Assembly: GCF_035918015.1 (NCBI RefSeq)
Contig: NZ_CP109132.1
Span: 4,650,001-4,714,000 of the forward strand
Length of the DNA stretch: 64,000 nt
Source: Streptomyces sp. NBC_01754
GTDB taxonomy: Bacteria > Actinomycetota > Actinomycetes > Streptomycetales > Streptomycetaceae
Direction: 5' to 3'
Shown here piece by piece: positions 1-12,000 of the stretch. The notes beneath the pieces were generated by a model that ran no database searches, was not told the origin of the DNA, and worked only from the letters and a program-made list of their open reading frames with translations. A program made the translations under genes and the position numbers. Positions within the stretch are counted from its first letter, which is position 1. The number at the start of each line of letters is the position of its first letter.

Positions 1-3000
1 CGTGGGTGTGGGCGAAGACGGCTTGCCAGTTGATGGTTGTGCCGTGGGTGTGGAGGTGGCTGAGGGCGGTGAGGGTGGTGTGGGTTTCGTTGTGGTGGGG
101 GCGGAGGGTGGGGGTGAAGGTGAGGTGGTGGTCGGTGAGGGTGTCCTGGGCCATGGCGGTCAGGACGGCGTCGGGGCCGATTTCGAGGTAGGTGGTGACG
201 CCGTGGGTGTGGAGGGTGGTGAGGGTGTGGGTGAAGCGGACGGTGTCGCGTGCGTGGGTGGTCCAGTAGTGGGGGTCGGGGGTGTGGGGTTCGGCGGTGG
301 TGTTGGAGATGAGGGGGATGTGGGGGGTGTGGTGGGTGAGGGTGTCGGCTGTTCTCCCGAATTCCTCGAGCATGGGGTTCATGAGGGGGGAGTGGAAGGC
401 GTGGGAGGTGCGGAGGTGTTTGGTTTTGCGGTCGGCGAAGTGGTTGGCGATGGTCTGCGCTTCGGCTGTGTCGCCGGAGATGACGGTGGAGGTGGGGGTG
501 TTGAGTGCGGCGATGGTGACGTGGTCGGTGAGGTGGGGGCGGATCTCGTCTTCGGTGGCCTGGATGGCGATCATGGTGCCGGTTGTGGGGAGGGCCTGCA
601 TGAGGCGTCCGCGGGCGGCGACGAGGGTGGCCGCGTCCTGGAGGGTGAGGGCGCCGGCGACGTGGGCGGCGGCGAGTTCTCCGATGGAGTGCCCGGCGAC
701 GTAGTCCGGGCGGATACCCCATGACTCCAGGAGTCGGAAGAGTGCGACTTCGAGGGCGAACAGCGCGGGCTGGGTGTATTCGGTGCGGTCCAGGAGAGCC
801 GCTTCCGGGCTGTCCTCGGGTGCGAACAGCACGTCCCGGAGTGACAGGTCCAGGTGGGTGTCGAGGTGGCTGATCGCCTCGTCGAGGGCGTCCCTGTAGG
901 TGGGGAAGGTTTCGTAGAGTTCGCGGCCCATACCGGGGCGCTGACTGCCCTGCCCGGTGAACAAGAAGGCCAGTTTCTCTCCGTGTGTTGAGCCCACGAT
1001 CGCCGCTGTGCTGACGGCGTCGTTCTGTGCGAGTTCCCGGAGGGACGAAACAGCGGTGTCGATCTCGTCGGTGAGTACGACGGCCCGGTGGTGCAGGGCT
1101 GCACGGGTGGTGGCCAGGGAGTACGCGAGGTCGAGCGGGGTCGCGTCCTCCTGGTGAGCGTCGATGAACGCTGCCAGGCTTTCGGCCTGGGCGCGCAGGG
1201 CCTTGGGGCTGGTGCCGGACAGGATCCAGGGCAGCACCGGCAGCGAACCTACCGGGCCACCATCCGCGGCCGGAGCCGGAGCGGACGGTTCCTCGGCGGG
1301 AGCCTGTTCCAGGATGACGTGGGCGTTGGTGCCGCTGATCCCGAACGATGACACGCCTGCTCGCCGGAGTTGCCCGGTCCGGGGCCAGGGAGTCGCTTCG
1401 GTGAGGAGTTCGACGGCGCCGGTTGTCCAGTCGATGTGGGGTGAGGGCTCGTCGATGTGGAGTGTCTGTGGCAGGACTCCGTGGTGTATGGCCTGGACCA
1501 TTTTGATGATGCCGGCGACGCCTGCGGCGGCTTGGGTGTGGCCGATGTTGGACTTGATGGAGCCGAGCCAGAGTGGCTGGTCGTCGGTGCGCTGTTGTCC
1601 GTAGGTGGCCAGGAGTGCTTGTGCCTCGATGGGGTCGCCGAGTTTGGTGCCGGTGCCGTGGGCTTCGACGGCGTCCACGTCGGACGGGGACAGGTGGGCG
1701 TCGGCGAGTGCCTGGTGGATGACGCGCTGTTGGGAGGGGCCGTTGGGTGCGGTGAGGCCGTTGCTGGCGCCGTCCTGGTTGACGGCGCTGCCGCGGACCA
1801 CCGCCAGTACGGGGTGGCCGAGTCGTTGGGCGTCGGAGAGGCGTTCGACCAGGAGCATGCCGACGCCTTCGCCCCATCCGGTGCCGTCGGCGCCCGCGGC
1901 GAAGGACTTGCACCGCCCGTCCGTCGCGAGCCCGCGCTGGCGGCTGAATTCCACGAACGTTTCGGGGGTGGCCATGACGGTGACACCGCCGGCCAGGGCG
2001 AGGGAGCACTCACCACGCCGCAGGGCCTGCATCGCCCAGTGCAGTGCGACCAGCGACGACGAACAGGCCGTGTCCACCGTCACCGCCGGTCCCTCGAGCC
2101 CCAACGTGTAGGAGACCCGACCCGAGGCGATGGAACCGGAGTTCGTGTTGTCCGGGTAGTCGTGGTACATGACGCCGGCGAAGACGCCGGTGGGGCTGCC
2201 CTTGAGTGAGTGGGGGTCGATGCCGGCGCGTTCGACGGCTTCCCAGGAGGTTTCGAGCAGCAGGCGTTGCTGGGGGTCCATTTCGGTGGCTTCACGGGGG
2301 GAGATACCGAAGAAGGCGGGGTCGAAGTCGGCGGCGTTGTGGAGGAAGGCGCCGTTGCGGGTGTAGGTCTTGCCGGGGGTGCCGGGTTCGGGGTCGTAGA
2401 GGTTGTCGAGGTCCCAGCCCCGGTTGACGGGGAAGTCGGTGACGGCGTCGGTGCCGTGGGCGACGAGGTGCCAGAGGTCTTCGGGGGAATTGACCCCGCC
2501 GGGGAAGTGGCAGGCCATGCCCACGATCGCGATCGGCTCGTCATCGACAGCCGCCGAAGCTCGCTGAACCGGAGCCTGGTCCTGACGGCTCAGCAGCGTC
2601 TCGGCGAGGTGGTCGGCCAGGGAGTTCGGCGTCGGGTAGTCGAAGACGAGGGTGGCCGGGAGACGCAGTTCCGTCGCGCCGTTGAGGCGGTTCCGCAGCT
2701 CGACGGAGGCCAGGGAGTCGAATCCCATGTCCTGGAACGCCTTGGCGGCGTCCACCGCGTCGCCGCCGGCGTGCCCGAGGACGGCGGCGACGTGGGTCCG
2801 TACCAGGTCGAGCAGAAGTCGGTTCTGCTCCTCCGGCGACAACCCCGAGAGACGCTGCTCCAGCTCCGAACCACTTCCAGCGGCACCGCTGTTGCGCGCT
2901 GTCTGTCGTCCCGGTGCGCGGACAAGGCCACGCAGGGCCGTGGGCACGTCCCTGCCGGATACGCGCAGCGCCGCGCGGTTCACGCGAACGGGGACGAGAT

Positions 3001-6000
3001 GGCTGTCCGGGGCGGTCAGCGCGACGTCGAACAGGGCGAGTCCGTCCTCGGCGGACAGCGGCGGCATCCCGGAGCTCTCCACGCGCTCCCAGTCGGTGTC
3101 GGTGAGGTGGTTGGTCATTCCGCTGGTGTGGGCCCAGGCGCCCCAGGCGAGGGAGGTGGCGGGCTGTCCGTTGGCGTGGCGGTGTGCGGCGAGGGCGTCG
3201 AGGAAGACGTTGGCGGCGGCGTAGTTGGCTTGTCCGGAGCCGTCGATGGTGCCGGCGGCGGAGGAGAAGAGGATGAAGTGGGTGAGGGGGAGTGATGCGG
3301 TGAGTTCGTGGAGGTGCCAGGCGGCGTCGGCCTTCGGGCGCAGTACGGAGTCGATGTGCTGGGGGGTGAGGGAGGTGAGGGTGGCGTCGTTGAGGGTGCC
3401 TGCGGCGTGGATGACTGCGGTGAGGGGGTGGTTGGTGGGGATGGTGTCGAGGAGTTGGGCCAGGGTGTTGCGGTCGGAGACGTCGCAGGCGGCGAGTGTG
3501 ATGTGGGCGCCCAGTTTTTCCAGTTGGGTGCGGAGTTCGTGGGCTCCTGGTGAGTCGGGGCCTCTGCGGCTGGTGAGTAGGAGGTGGCGTGCGCCGTGCT
3601 GTTCCACGAGGTGGCGGGCGACGAGTGCGCCGAGGCCGCCGGTGCCGCCGGTGATCAGGACGGTGTGGTCGGGGTGGATTTCGGGGGTGGTGGGGTTGGG
3701 GGTGGTGCGGGTGAGGCGGGGGATGTGGAGTGCGCCGTTGCGGAGGGCGAGTTCGGGTTCGTTGGTGGTGAGGGCGGTGTGGAGTGCTTGGGTGGATGCT
3801 TCGGTGTGGTCGAGGTCGATGAGGACGAAGCGGTCGGGGTGTTCGGCTTGGGCGGCGCGGATCAGGCCCCAGACCGGGGCGGTGGTCACATCGATGTCGG
3901 TGTCGTCGGTGTGGTCCACGGAGATCGCGCCGTGGGTCGTCACGACCAGTCGGGACCGGGCGAACCGCTCGTCCGCCAGCCAGGCCTGCACCGCACCCAG
4001 CACCCCGTCCAGAGCGGAGCGGACACCGGTAGGCAGGTCGCCCGCCGTCGGTTCCACAGCCAGCAGGACGTTCGGTGGCACCTCGGTGTCCGGTGAGGCG
4101 AGGGCGGCTTCCAGCGTCACCGGCGTGGGAGCCTGCTCCCCGGTGTCGGAGGGGGTCGGGAGCGACTGCCACTCCAGGCGGAACAGCGACTCGTTGACTC
4201 GGTCACCCGCCGCGTTCAACTGACCGGGCCGGACCGGGCGTGACAACAGCGACCCGACCGTCAGTACCGGGCGACCGGACGCGTCCGCCATCCACATGGC
4301 CGACTGCTCGTCTCCATGGACCCGCAGAATGCGGACCCGGAGCGACGACGCGCCAATGGCGTGCAGGGCCACGCCGTTCCAGGAGAACGGCAGGACCGTG
4401 TCCTGCTCCCTCCCGTCGGTGTCGTCGTCGATCAGGAGCTCGGCGTGCATGGCGGCGTCGAGGAGGGCGGGGTGGATGCCGAAGCGTTCGGCGTCCGCGT
4501 GGGCTTCTTCGGGGAGGGTGATCTCGGCGTAGATCTCGTCGCCGTGTCGCCAGGCGGCTTTCAGGCCCTGGAAGGTTGGTCCGTAGGTATATCCGCGGTC
4601 GGCGAGGCGTTCGTAGCCGTCTTCGACGGGCAATGGCTGGGCGTTTTTCGGTGGCCATTGTGTGAAGTCGAAGGTCGGTTCGGTGTGGTGTGGGCTGAGC
4701 AGACCGGTGGCGTGGCGGGTCCATTTGGTGTCGAGGGCCTGGTCCTCGGCGGGGCGGGAGTAGATGCTCACGGGGCGGAGGCCCGCTGTGTCGGCGCCTG
4801 CGACTACTACCTGGAGGGCAAGGGCGCCGTGGTCGGGTAGTGCGAGCGGTGCTTCCAGGATCAGCTCTTCGACGGCGACGCAGCCGATGTGGTCGCCGGC
4901 TTGGAGGGCGAGTTCCAGGAAGGCGGTGCCGGGCAGGAGGACGGTCCCGAGCACGTCGTGGTCGGCGATCCAGGTCTGGGCGGGGAGGGAGAGCCGGCCG
5001 GTGAGGACGATGCCGTTGTTGTCGGGGGAGACGAGCACGGCGCCCAGGAGGGGATGCCCGACCGACTCGAGTCCGGCGAGGGAGACGTTTCCGTCTCCCG
5101 GGGTCGCCTCGGTCCAGTAGTGCTGGTGTTGGAAGGCGTACGTGGGCAGGTCGGTGGTGCGGGCGTCGGTGTGGGCGAAGACCGCTTCCCAGTCGACGGT
5201 CGCACCGTGGGTGTGGAGGTGGCTGAGGGCGGTGAGGGTGGTGTGGGTTTCGTTGTGGTGGGGGCGGAGGGTGGGGGTGAAGGTGAGGTGGTGGTCGGTG
5301 AGGGTGTCCTGGGCCATGGCGGTCAGGACGGCGTCGGGGCCGATTTCGAGGTAGGTGGTGACGCCGTGGGTGTGGAGGGTGCTGAGGGTGTCGGTGAAGC
5401 GGACGGTGTCGCGTGCGTGGGTGGTCCAGTAGTGGGGGTCGGGGGTGTGGGGTTCGGCGGTGGTGTTGGAGATGAGGGGGATGTGGGGGGTGTGGTGGGT
5501 GAGGGTGTCGGCTGTTCTCCCGAATTCCTCCAGCATGGGGTCCATGAGTGGGGAGTGGAAGGCGTGGGAGGTGCGGAGGTGTTTGGTTTTGCGGTCGGCG
5601 AAGTGGTTGGCGATGGTCTGCGCTTCGGCTGTGTCGCCGGAGATGACGGTGGAGGTGGGGCTGTTGAGTGCGGCGATGGTGACGTGGTCGGTGAGGTGGG
5701 GGCGGATCTCGTCTTCGGTGGCCTGGATGGCGATCATGGCGCCGGTCGCGGGGAGGGCCTGCATGAGGCGTCCGCGGGCGGCGACGAGGGTGGCCGCGTC
5801 CTCGAGGGAGAGGGCACCGGCGACGTGGGCGGCCGCGAGTTCCCCGATGGAGTGCCCGGCGACGTAGTCCGGACGGATACCCCATGACTCCAGGAGTCGG
5901 AAGAGTGCGACTTCGAGGGCGAAGAGTGCGGGCTGGGTGTATTCGGTGCGGTCCAGGAGAGCCGCTTCCGGGCTGTCCTCGGGTGCGAACAGCACGTCCC

Positions 6001-9000
6001 GGAGTGACAGGTCCAGGTGGGTGTCGAGGTGGCTGATCGCCTCGTCGAGGGCGTCCCTGTAGGTGGGGAAGGTTTCGTAGAGTTCGCGGCCCATGCCGGG
6101 GCGCTGACTGCCCTGTCCGGTGAAGAGGAAGGCGAGTTTCCCGTTCGTCACGCTGCCTTGGACGACGCCTGCGGTCTTCTTTCCGGTCGCGAGGGCTGCG
6201 AGGGCTGTGAGGTGGGTGCGGGTGTCGTCGGGGTCGGTGGTGAGCAGGACGGCGCGGTGTTCGAGGGTTGCGCGGGTGGTGGCGAGGGAGTAGCCGGTGT
6301 CGAGGACCGGCTGGGGGGTGTCGGTGAGGTGGGTGAGGAGGCGGTGTGCCTGGGCGTGGAGGGCGTCGGGGGTTTTGCCGGACAGTACCCACGGGACCAC
6401 CGGCAGCGAACGCACCAGGCCACCGTCCCAGCCCCCGTCCCCGTCCGGAGCGGACGGTTCCTCAGCGGGAGCCTGCTCCAGGATGACGTGGGCGTTGGTG
6501 CCGCTGATGCCGAACGATGACACGCCTGCCCGTCGGGGGCGGTCCGTCTCGGGCCATGTCCGGGTGTCGGTGAGGAGTTCGACGGCGCCGGTTGTCCAGT
6601 CGATGTGGGGTGAGGGTTCGTCGATGTGGAGTGTCTGTGGCAGGACTCCGTGGTGTATGGCCTGGACCATTTTGATGATGCCGGCGACGCCTGCGGCGGC
6701 TTGGGTGTGGCCGATGTTGGACTTGATGGAGCCGAGCCAGAGTGGCTGGTCGTCGGTGCGCTGTTGTCCGTAGGTGGCCAGGAGTGCTTGTGCCTCGATG
6801 GGGTCGCCGAGTTTGGTGCCGGTGCCGTGGGCTTCGACGGCGTCCACGTCGGACGGGGACAGGTGGGCGTCGGCGAGTGCCTGGTGGATGACGCGCTGTT
6901 GGGAGGGGCCGTTGGGTGCGGTGAGGCCGTTGCTGGCGCCGTCCTGGTTGACGGCGCTGCCGCGGACCACCGCCAGTACGGGGTGGCCGAGTCGTTGGGC
7001 GTCGGAGAGGCGTTCGACCAGGAGCATGCCGACGCCTTCGCCCCATCCGGTGCCGTCGGCGCCCGCGGCGAAGGACTTGCACCGCCCGTCCGTCGCGAGC
7101 CCGCGCTGGCGGCTGAAGTCCACGAACGTTTCGGGGGTGGCCATGACGGTGACACCGCCGGCCAGGGCGAGGGAGCACTCACCACGTCGTAGGGCCTGCA
7201 TCGCCCAGTGCAGTGCGACCAGCGACGACGAACAGGCCGTGTCCACCGTCACCGCAGGTCCCTCGAGCCCCAACGTGTAGGAGACCCGACCCGAGACCAC
7301 GCTCGCCAGGCTGCCGTTGCCGATGTAGCCGGCGATGTCCTCGGGGATGTCGTTCAGGCGGGTGGCCCAGTCGTGGTACATGACGCCGGCGAAGACGCCG
7401 GTGGGGCTGCCCTTGAGGGACAGCGGGTCGATCCCGGCCCGCTCGATGGTCTCCCAGGACGCCTCCAGCAGCAGTCGCTGCTGGGGGTCCATCGCGGAGG
7501 CCTCCCGCGGCGAGATACCGAACAGGTCCGGGTCGAAGTCGGCGGCGTCGTGGAGGAAGCCGCCCTCACGGGAGTAGGTCTTGCCCGGGGTGCCGGGTTC
7601 GGGGTCGTAGAGGTTGTCGAGGTCCCAGCCCCGGTTGACGGGGAAACCGGTGACGGCGTCGGTACCGGTGGCGACCATGCGCCACAGGTCTTCGGGGGAA
7701 TTGACACCGCCGGGATAGCGGCAGGCCATGCCCACGATCGCGATCGGCTCGTCGTCGCCGAGCCGGACCGGCGACTCCTGCGGCCGGTCCGCGACGGGCG
7801 CGGCGCCCTCGACGTTCAGCACCTGGGTGCCGACGAAGTCGGCCAGGGCCGTGAGCGTCGGGTAGTCGAAGGTCAGCGTGGCGGGCAGTCGCAGGCCGGT
7901 GGCGGAGTTGAGCCGGTTACGCAGCTCGACGGCGGCCAGCGAGTCGAAGCCGATGTCGCTGAACGCGCGACGCGGGTCCACAGCCTCCGCGCTTTCATGC
8001 CCCAGAACAGCGGCCACCTGGGACCGGACGAGCCCGAGCAGCGCACGGTCACGCTCGATCGGCGACAGCCCCGAAAGCCGGTGGGCGAGGGTGAGCTCGA
8101 CCGACACGGGGCCCGAACCGGTGGCGGCCGTGCGGCGTACGGGCCTCGGGACCATCCCGCGCAGCACGGCGGGGACTCCGTCGGCGCGGGAGCGCAGGGC
8201 GCGCTGATCGATCCGTACGGGCAGGACAGCGGCATGACCGGAGGCCAGAGCCTCGTCGAGGAGCGCGAGGTTCTCGTCCGCGTTCAGCGGCGTCATGCCT
8301 AGGCGGCTGATGCGCTGTAGGGCTGTGGCGTCGAGGTGCTCGCCCATACCGCCGCTGCCGGTCCACAGGCCCCAGGCCAACGAGGTGGCGGGTAGTCCCG
8401 AGGCGGCTCGCCGGGCGGCGAGCGCGTCGAGGAAGACGTTGGCCGCCGCGTAGTTGCCCTGCCCCGCGCCGTCGACGACGCCGGCCGCCGACGAGAAGAG
8501 GACGAACGCGGTCAGGTCCAGGTCCCGGGTCAGCTCGTGCAGGTGCCAGGCGGCGTCCGCCTTGGGCGCCAGAACGGTGTCGACCGCTTCGGGCGTCAGG
8601 GAGTCCACGAGCCCGTCGTCGAGGACGCCCGCAGTGTGGACGACACCGCTGAGAGGCCGGTCGGCCGGGATTCCGGCGATCAGCCCTGCCAGCGCGTCGC
8701 GGTCGGAGACGTCGCAGGCGGCGATCGTCACGCCCGCGCCCAACTCCTCGAGTAGGTCCTGGAGTTCGTCGGCGCCGGGTGCGTCGGGGCCGCGGCGGCT
8801 GGTGAGGAGCAGATGGCGTGCGCCGTGCTGTTCCACCAGGTGGCGGGCGACCAGTGCGCCCAGGCCGCCGGTCCCCCCGGTGACCATGACCGTGCCCTCC
8901 GCGTGCCACGGGGCACGGCCGTCGGCCTCCGGCTCCCGGGCCGGCGGCGCGGGGGCGATGCGGGTGACGAGGGACTGCTCGCCGCGCAGTGCGAGCTCGG

Positions 9001-12000
9001 GCTCACCGGCGGCGACGGCGACGGCCACGGCGGTGCCGAGAGCCCGCACGGTGCTGGTGCTGTCGTCGATGTCCACCAGGAGGAACCGGTCGGGGTGTTC
9101 GGCCTGCGCGGACCGGACGAGCCCCCATACGGGCGCGTTCACGAGGTCTGGCCTCTGCGGCACACCAGCCTGGGCAGGGCCGGGCTCGGAGTCCTGCCCG
9201 GTGGCCACGGCGCCGCGGGTCAGGACCGCGAGCCGGCACCGCGCCAGCCGTTCCTCCCGCAGCCAGCGCTGGATGACGTCCAGGGCGGCGGCCGTGGCCT
9301 CATGGGCCGCGTGTGGCAGCTCTCCGGTGCCGGCGAGCTGGACGACCGCCACATCCGGGGCCGCGACAGCGCCGGACTCCACCGCTTCGGACAGCGCGGC
9401 CACACTCTCGTAACGCTCGGCGGATCCGGGCACCACGTCGCGCAGGCCGAACGGGTCCTCGCCCAGCACCACCCACCGCGCGCCCTCCGCCGGACCGGCG
9501 CCGTCGGCCGGGGTGAGCGGAACCCAGCTCAGCCGGTGCAGGGCATCGTGCCGCGCGCCCCGTGCGGACGACAGCTGATCCTGGGTGACGGGGCGGACGG
9601 AGAACGAGGCGACGGTCGCGACGGGTCCGCCCGTCGGGTCGGCGATGTCGAGAGACACGGAATCCGTGCTGCCACCGGTCCCGGTGGCGACGATACGGAC
9701 ACGGACGGAACGGGCACCGGACGAGTGCAGCGTCACCCCGCTGAACGCGAACGGAAGCCGGGTGGTCGTGGTGTGCGCCTGGTCGGAGACGAAGTCGGTG
9801 GCGTGCAGCACGGCGTCGAGCAGTGCGGGATGCAGGCCGTAGGAACCGGCGTCGGAGGCGGCCGACTCGGGCAGGGCCACCTCCGCGAAGACCTCACCGC
9901 CCCGCCGCCAGACGCCCCGCAGACCGTGGAAGGCCGGACCGTAGCCGTAACCCTGGGCGGCCAGGTCGTCGTAGAGAGTGGTGATGTCCACGGCACGGGC
10001 ACCCTTGGGCGGCCACACCGTCAGGTCGGAGACACCGGTCCCGGGTGCGGTGCTCGCGACGGGGGCGTCGACGGGCGCCACGACGGCGGAGGCGTGCCGC
10101 GTCCAGGACGCCTCCGGGGCGGCCTCGTCGGGGCGGGAGTAGAACTCCACGGGCCGGCGTCCCTCGTGGTCGGCGTCACCGACCACGACTTGGAGGGCCG
10201 TGCCGCCGTTCTCGGGCAGGACGAGCGGCGCCTCCAGCATCAGCTCCTCGACCCGGCCGCAGTCCGCCTCGTCGCCCGCCCGCACCGCCAACTCCACGAA
10301 CGCCGTCCCCGGCAGCAGAACGGTGCCGAGCACCGCGTGGTCGGCGAGCCAGGGGTGCGACCGGAGGGACACCCGTCCCGTCAGGACGAGGCCGTCACCA
10401 CCCGCGAGACCGACCACCGCGCCCAGCAGCGGATGCGCCGCGTCTACCTGGCCGAGGCCGGTGGCGTCGCCGCCGCCCGACGGGGTCTCCAGCCAGTAGT
10501 GGCGACGCTGGAAGGCGTACGTGGGCAGGTCGGTGGTGCGGGCGTCGGTGTGGGCGAAGACCGCTTCCCAGTCGACGGTCGCACCGCGGGTGTGGAGGTG
10601 GCCGAGGGCGGTGAGGGCGGTGTGGGTTTCGTCGTGGTGGGGACGCAGGGTGGAGGCGAAGGACAGGTGTTCGTCGGTGAGGGTGTCCTGGGCCATGGCG
10701 GTCAGGACGGCGTCGGGGCCGATTTCGAGGTAGGTGGTGACGCCGCGGGTGTGGAGGGTGGTCAGGGTGTCGGTGAAGCGCACGGTGTCACGTGCGTGGG
10801 TGGTCCAGTAGTGGGGGTCGGGGGTGTGGGGCTCGGCGGTGGTGTTGGAGATCAGAGGGATGTGGGGGGTGTGGTGGGTGAGAGCGCGGGCCGTTCTCCC
10901 GAACTCCTCCAGCATGGGGTCCATGAGGGGGGAGTGGAAGGCGTGGGAGGTGCGGAGGTGTTTGGTCTTGCGGTCGGCGAAGTGGTTGGCGATGGTCTGC
11001 GCTTCGGCTGTGTCGCCGGAGATGACGGTGGAGGTGGGGCTGTTGAGTGCGGCGATGGTGACGTGGTCGGTGAGGTGGGGGCGGATCTCGTCTTCGGTGG
11101 CCTGGATGGCGATCATGGCGCCGGTCGCGGGGAGGGCCTGCATGAGGCGTCCGCGGGCGGCGACCAGGGTGGCCGCGTCCTCGAGGGAGAGGGCACCGGC
11201 GACGTGGGCGGCCGCGAGTTCCCCGATGGAGTGCCCGGCGACGTAGTCCGGACGGATACCCCATGACTCCAGGAGTCGGAAGAGCGCGACTTCGAGAGCG
11301 AACAGCGCGGGCTGGGTGTATTCCGTACGGTCCAGGAGAGCCGCTTCCGGGCTGTCCTCGGGTGCGAACAGCACGTCCCAGAGCGACAGGTCCAACTGGA
11401 GGTCGAGGTGGCCGATCGCCTCGTCGAGGGCGTCCCTGAAGGCGGGGAAGCGTGCGGCCAGCTCACGGCCCATGCCAAGGCGCTGACTGCCCTGCCCGGT
11501 GAACAGGAAGGCGATGCGCCCGGCGGGCAGCGAGTCGCTGACCAGGCCGGGCACGGTCCCGCCGGCCGCCACGGCCCGCAGGCCGCGCAGCAGCTCCTCG
11601 TGGCCGTCGGCCGGGAAGACGGCGCGGTGCTCCAGGGCGGCCCGGCTCGTCGCCAGGGAGTACGCCACGTCGAGGACCGACGCCTCGCCTTCGTGTGCGG
11701 CGACGAACGAGGCCAGTCGCTCCGCCTGCGCGCTCAACGCGGCCGCGCTGCGCGCCGAGACCACCACCGGTACGGGGCCCGTGGCGGCCCCGGGGGCGTC
11801 GTCGGGTACGTCGGATTCGCCCTGCGGGGCCTGCTCGATGATGACGTGCGCGTTGGTACCGCTGACGCCGAAGGACGACACGCCCGCACGACGCGGTCGC
11901 TCGGTCCGGGGCCACTCCCGTGCCTCGGTCAGCAACTCGACGGCGCCCGCCGACCAGTCGGCGTGCGGGGTCGGCGCGTCCACGTGCAAGGTCTTCGGCA

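Noticed and set aside
1..960. gtgggtgtgg-type repeats as a microsatellite or G-quadruplex array
   Set aside because: They encode conserved AT residues on the minus strand, so the pattern is explained by codon bias; only the bias itself is reported.
2541..4172. Minus-strand 543-codon frame
   Set aside because: Out-of-frame reading of the module 2 KR and ACP region.
4203..6392. Minus-strand 729-codon frame rich in Arg/Pro/His
   Set aside because: Same strand as the PKS but out of frame; it has no domain similarity and overlaps the AT and DH of module 2.
8813..11266. Long plus-strand open frame of 817 codons rich in Gly/Val/Asp
   Set aside because: It is the antisense shadow of the PKS; the minus strand in the KS-derived frame has all catalytic motifs and no stop from 13516 to 1.
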